A stretch of 8,982 nucleotides of DNA. Source: Phycisphaerales bacterium (lineage in GTDB: Bacteria > Planctomycetota > Phycisphaerae > Phycisphaerales > UBA1924). Shown here piece after piece: positions 7,674 to 8,982 of the stretch (position 1 is its first letter; every line of letters starts with the position of its first letter). The notes under the pieces are model-generated. The model was not told the origin of the DNA and did not search any database. It worked only from the letters and a program-made list of their open reading frames with translations. The stretch covers positions 1-8,982 of the forward strand of contig JALSHW010000303.1 in the NCBI GenBank assembly GCA_026982035.1. The letters run 5' to 3'. The translations under genes and the position numbers were made by a program.

Positions 7674-7796
7674 GTGCCCAAACTCCTCAAAAATCCATCA
7701 TCTGACCATCACAACACGCCCCGCTCATCGCAGGGCATGTCCATACAGAGTGTACCACACCAAGCAACAAAATGTTCATCCAAACAAGGCCGCAAA
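7674..7796 (-). other. 123-bp spacer between rho and the envelope gene cluster
   Basis: This is the longest non-coding stretch in the window. On the - strand it carries a stem-loop (7736-7718) and the GAGGAG ribosome-binding site (7688-7683). A weak promoter-like pair, TTGCTT (7767-7762) and TATGGA (7745-7740) with 16 bases between, can be found, but it matches poorly and I would not rely on it. Whether the downstream genes are read through from rho or have their own promoter is not settled by the sequence. Confidence 0.6.
7718..7736 (-). terminator. Stem-loop after rho, possible weak terminator or leader hairpin
   Basis: Read on the - strand, GCCCTGC GATGA GCGGGGC folds as a 7-bp stem with one G-U pair and a 5-base loop, 60 bases past the rho stop. 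The bases that follow (GTGTTGTGAT) are T-rich only in part and are not a proper U-tract, so intrinsic termination would be weak. It could instead be an attenuating or RNA-stabilising hairpin. Confidence 0.35.
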
Positions 7797-8982
7797 CTAG
7801 CTCAATGCCATCGCCATCAAAAACTCGGCATTGGTCTTGTGCTTGCCCAATCGAGTCTTGAGCAACTCCATCGCCTCGACCACATTCATGTCCGAAAGCA
7901 CCTTGCGTAAACGGTACACAAGTTCAAGCTCCTTAGGGTCCATCAGCAGTTCCTCGCGCCGAGTGCCCGAGGCCGCCACATCAATCGCCGGATAAATCCG
8001 CTTCTCGACCAATCGACGATCAAGATGCAACTCACTATTACCCGTCCCCTTGAACTCCTCGAAAATCACCTCGTCCATCTTGGATCCAGTATCAACCAAC
8101 GCCGTCGCAATGATGGTCAATGAACCACCCCGTTCGATCGCGCGGGCCGCGCCAAAGAACTTCTTGGGACGCTGGAGTGCATTGGAATCCAAACCACCCG
8201 TCATGATCTTGCCAGAGTGCGTGATCTCCGAGTTGTACGCCCGCGCCAGCCGTGTGATTGAATCCAGGAAGATCACCACATCTTCACCATACTCAACGAG
8301 CCGCTTGGCCTTTTCGATCACCATCTCGGCAACCGCCACATGCCGCGATGATTGCTCATCAAAGGTCGAAGCCACAACCTCGACCCCACCACTCACATTC
8401 CGCTTAAAATCCGTCACTTCCTCAGGACGCTCATCAACGAGCAACACAAAAACTTTCGTCTTAGGATAGTTCGCCGCGATCGACTTGGTCATCTTCTGCA
8501 ACAACACCGTCTTACCAGTCCGAGGCGGCGCAACAATCAACGCCCGCTGCCCCTTGCCAATCGGCGCTACCAAATCCACAACCCGAGTCTCAATCGCGTC
8601 CGCTTCATTTTCAAGCAAGAAACGCTCTTCAGGATGCATCGGAACCATGTCCTCATAGTTCACCAAATCATGAATCTCTGATGGATCACGCTCATTGACC
8701 GTCTCGACCTTGAGCAATGCAAAGTATCGCTCCGATTCCTTCGGTGCCCGAATCGCACCCCGAACCGTCATCCCACGACGCAAACCAAAACGACGAATCT
8801 GCGAAGGCGACACATAAATATCATCCGGACCAGGCAAATACGACAACTCAGGACTCCGTAAGAATCCAAAGCCATCGGACATAATCTGCAACGACCCCTC
8901 CCCAAACATAATCCCCTGACGGGCCGCACGAATCTTCAAAATCTTAAAAATCAAATCCTGCTTGGGAATCTGATGAAAATCC
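7797..8982 (-). CDS. rho: Transcription termination factor Rho (5' partial)
   Basis: Rho is the hexameric RNA-dependent ATPase that ends transcription at Rho-dependent sites. About 394 residues are visible. The frame stays open to the right edge, reading IPKQD before the TTG at 8954, which matches the RKQD-IIF region of E. coli Rho near residue 32. The TTG is therefore not the start, and the N-terminus lies outside. Numbering from that TTG codon: the RNA-binding cold-shock-like domain includes DGFGFLRS (27-34) and [15 protein letters not shown] (42-56); the P-loop is APPRTGKT (142-149, bases 8531-8508); the catalytic Glu is in DERPEE (174-179); Walker B is [16 protein letters not shown] (226-241); the Q-loop region is [19 protein letters not shown] (253-271); the R-loop region is [13 protein letters not shown] (299-311). 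All motor elements are present. Differences from E. coli are Arg-Thr for Lys-Ala in the P-loop and two extra residues in the SGGVEV segment (188-193). The C-terminus is complete. Members of this phylum may carry an N-terminal extension, which cannot be seen here. Confidence 0.98.
   Translation of the reverse strand, partial: DFHQIPKQDLIFKILKIRAARQGIMFGEGSLQIMSDGFGFLRSPELSYLPGPDDIYVSPSQIRRFGLRRGMTVRGAIRAPKESERYFALLKVETVNERDPSEIHDLVNYEDMVPMHPEERFLLENEADAIETRVVDLVAPIGKGQRALIVAPPRTGKTVLLQKMTKSIAANYPKTKVFVLLVDERPEEVTDFKRNVSGGVEVVASTFDEQSSRHVAVAEMVIEKAKRLVEYGEDVVIFLDSITRLARAYNSEITHSGKIMTGGLDSNALQRPKKFFGAARAIERGGSLTIIATALVDTGSKMDEVIFEEFKGTGNSELHLDRRLVEKRIYPAIDVAASGTRREELLMDPKELELVYRLRKVLSDMNVVEAMELLKTRLGKHKTNAEFLMAMALS

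Noticed and set aside
7740..7767. Promoter-like pair TTGCTT / TATGGA on the - strand
   Set aside because: Both hexamers match consensus weakly, spacing is 16, and the predicted start would fall inside the hairpin. It is not strong enough to annotate on its own.
8952..8954. TTG at 8954 as the start of rho
   Set aside because: The frame continues upstream with residues (KQD and before) that match the conserved Rho N-terminal domain, so the gene is cut by the window edge.

Overview
The window looks like ordinary chromosome from a Planctomycetota bacterium, most likely of the class Phycisphaerae. This assignment is an inference. It rests on the fused GldF/GldG-type ABC permease, the moderately GC-rich composition, a recognisable but divergent Rho, and large secreted helical-repeat proteins with no obvious family. 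No mobile element, CRISPR array, tRNA or rRNA was seen, and no gene-free stretch reaches 300 bases.

Left part (1-3835, + strand): a two-gene ABC-2 exporter operon. The first gene enters from outside the window and encodes the ATPase (Walker A, signature, Walker B and H-loop all visible). It ends in a 12-bp tandem repeat that encodes a Thr-Val-Pro-Ser tail. Its stop codon overlaps the start of a 955-residue permease in an ATGA junction. The permease joins a GldF-like membrane domain to a GldG-like extracytoplasmic domain and a C-terminal membrane anchor. The two products should form one exporter or envelope-remodelling complex.

Right part (3752-8982, - strand, read right to left): rho (its N-terminus lies beyond the right edge), a 123-bp spacer with a stem-loop, a small three-helix membrane protein, an 831-residue secreted helical-repeat protein coupled to it by another ATGA overlap, and a flippase-like LPG-synthase-TM family membrane protein 29 bp further on. 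The last three genes are packed as one transcription unit and may act together at the cell envelope. Their joint function is not known to me.

The two gene groups converge and overlap by 84 bp. The codon boundaries there are in exact antisense register, so the permease's last membrane helix is the mirror of the flippase-like protein's acidic tail. The + strand stays C-rich over G in genes of both directions. This suggests replication-strand skew, with the rho group on the leading strand. Nothing here amounts to a clearly new defence or mobile system. The most interesting points are the antisense-matched overlap, the repeat array against the permease ribosome-binding site, and the uncharacterised three-gene envelope cluster after rho.
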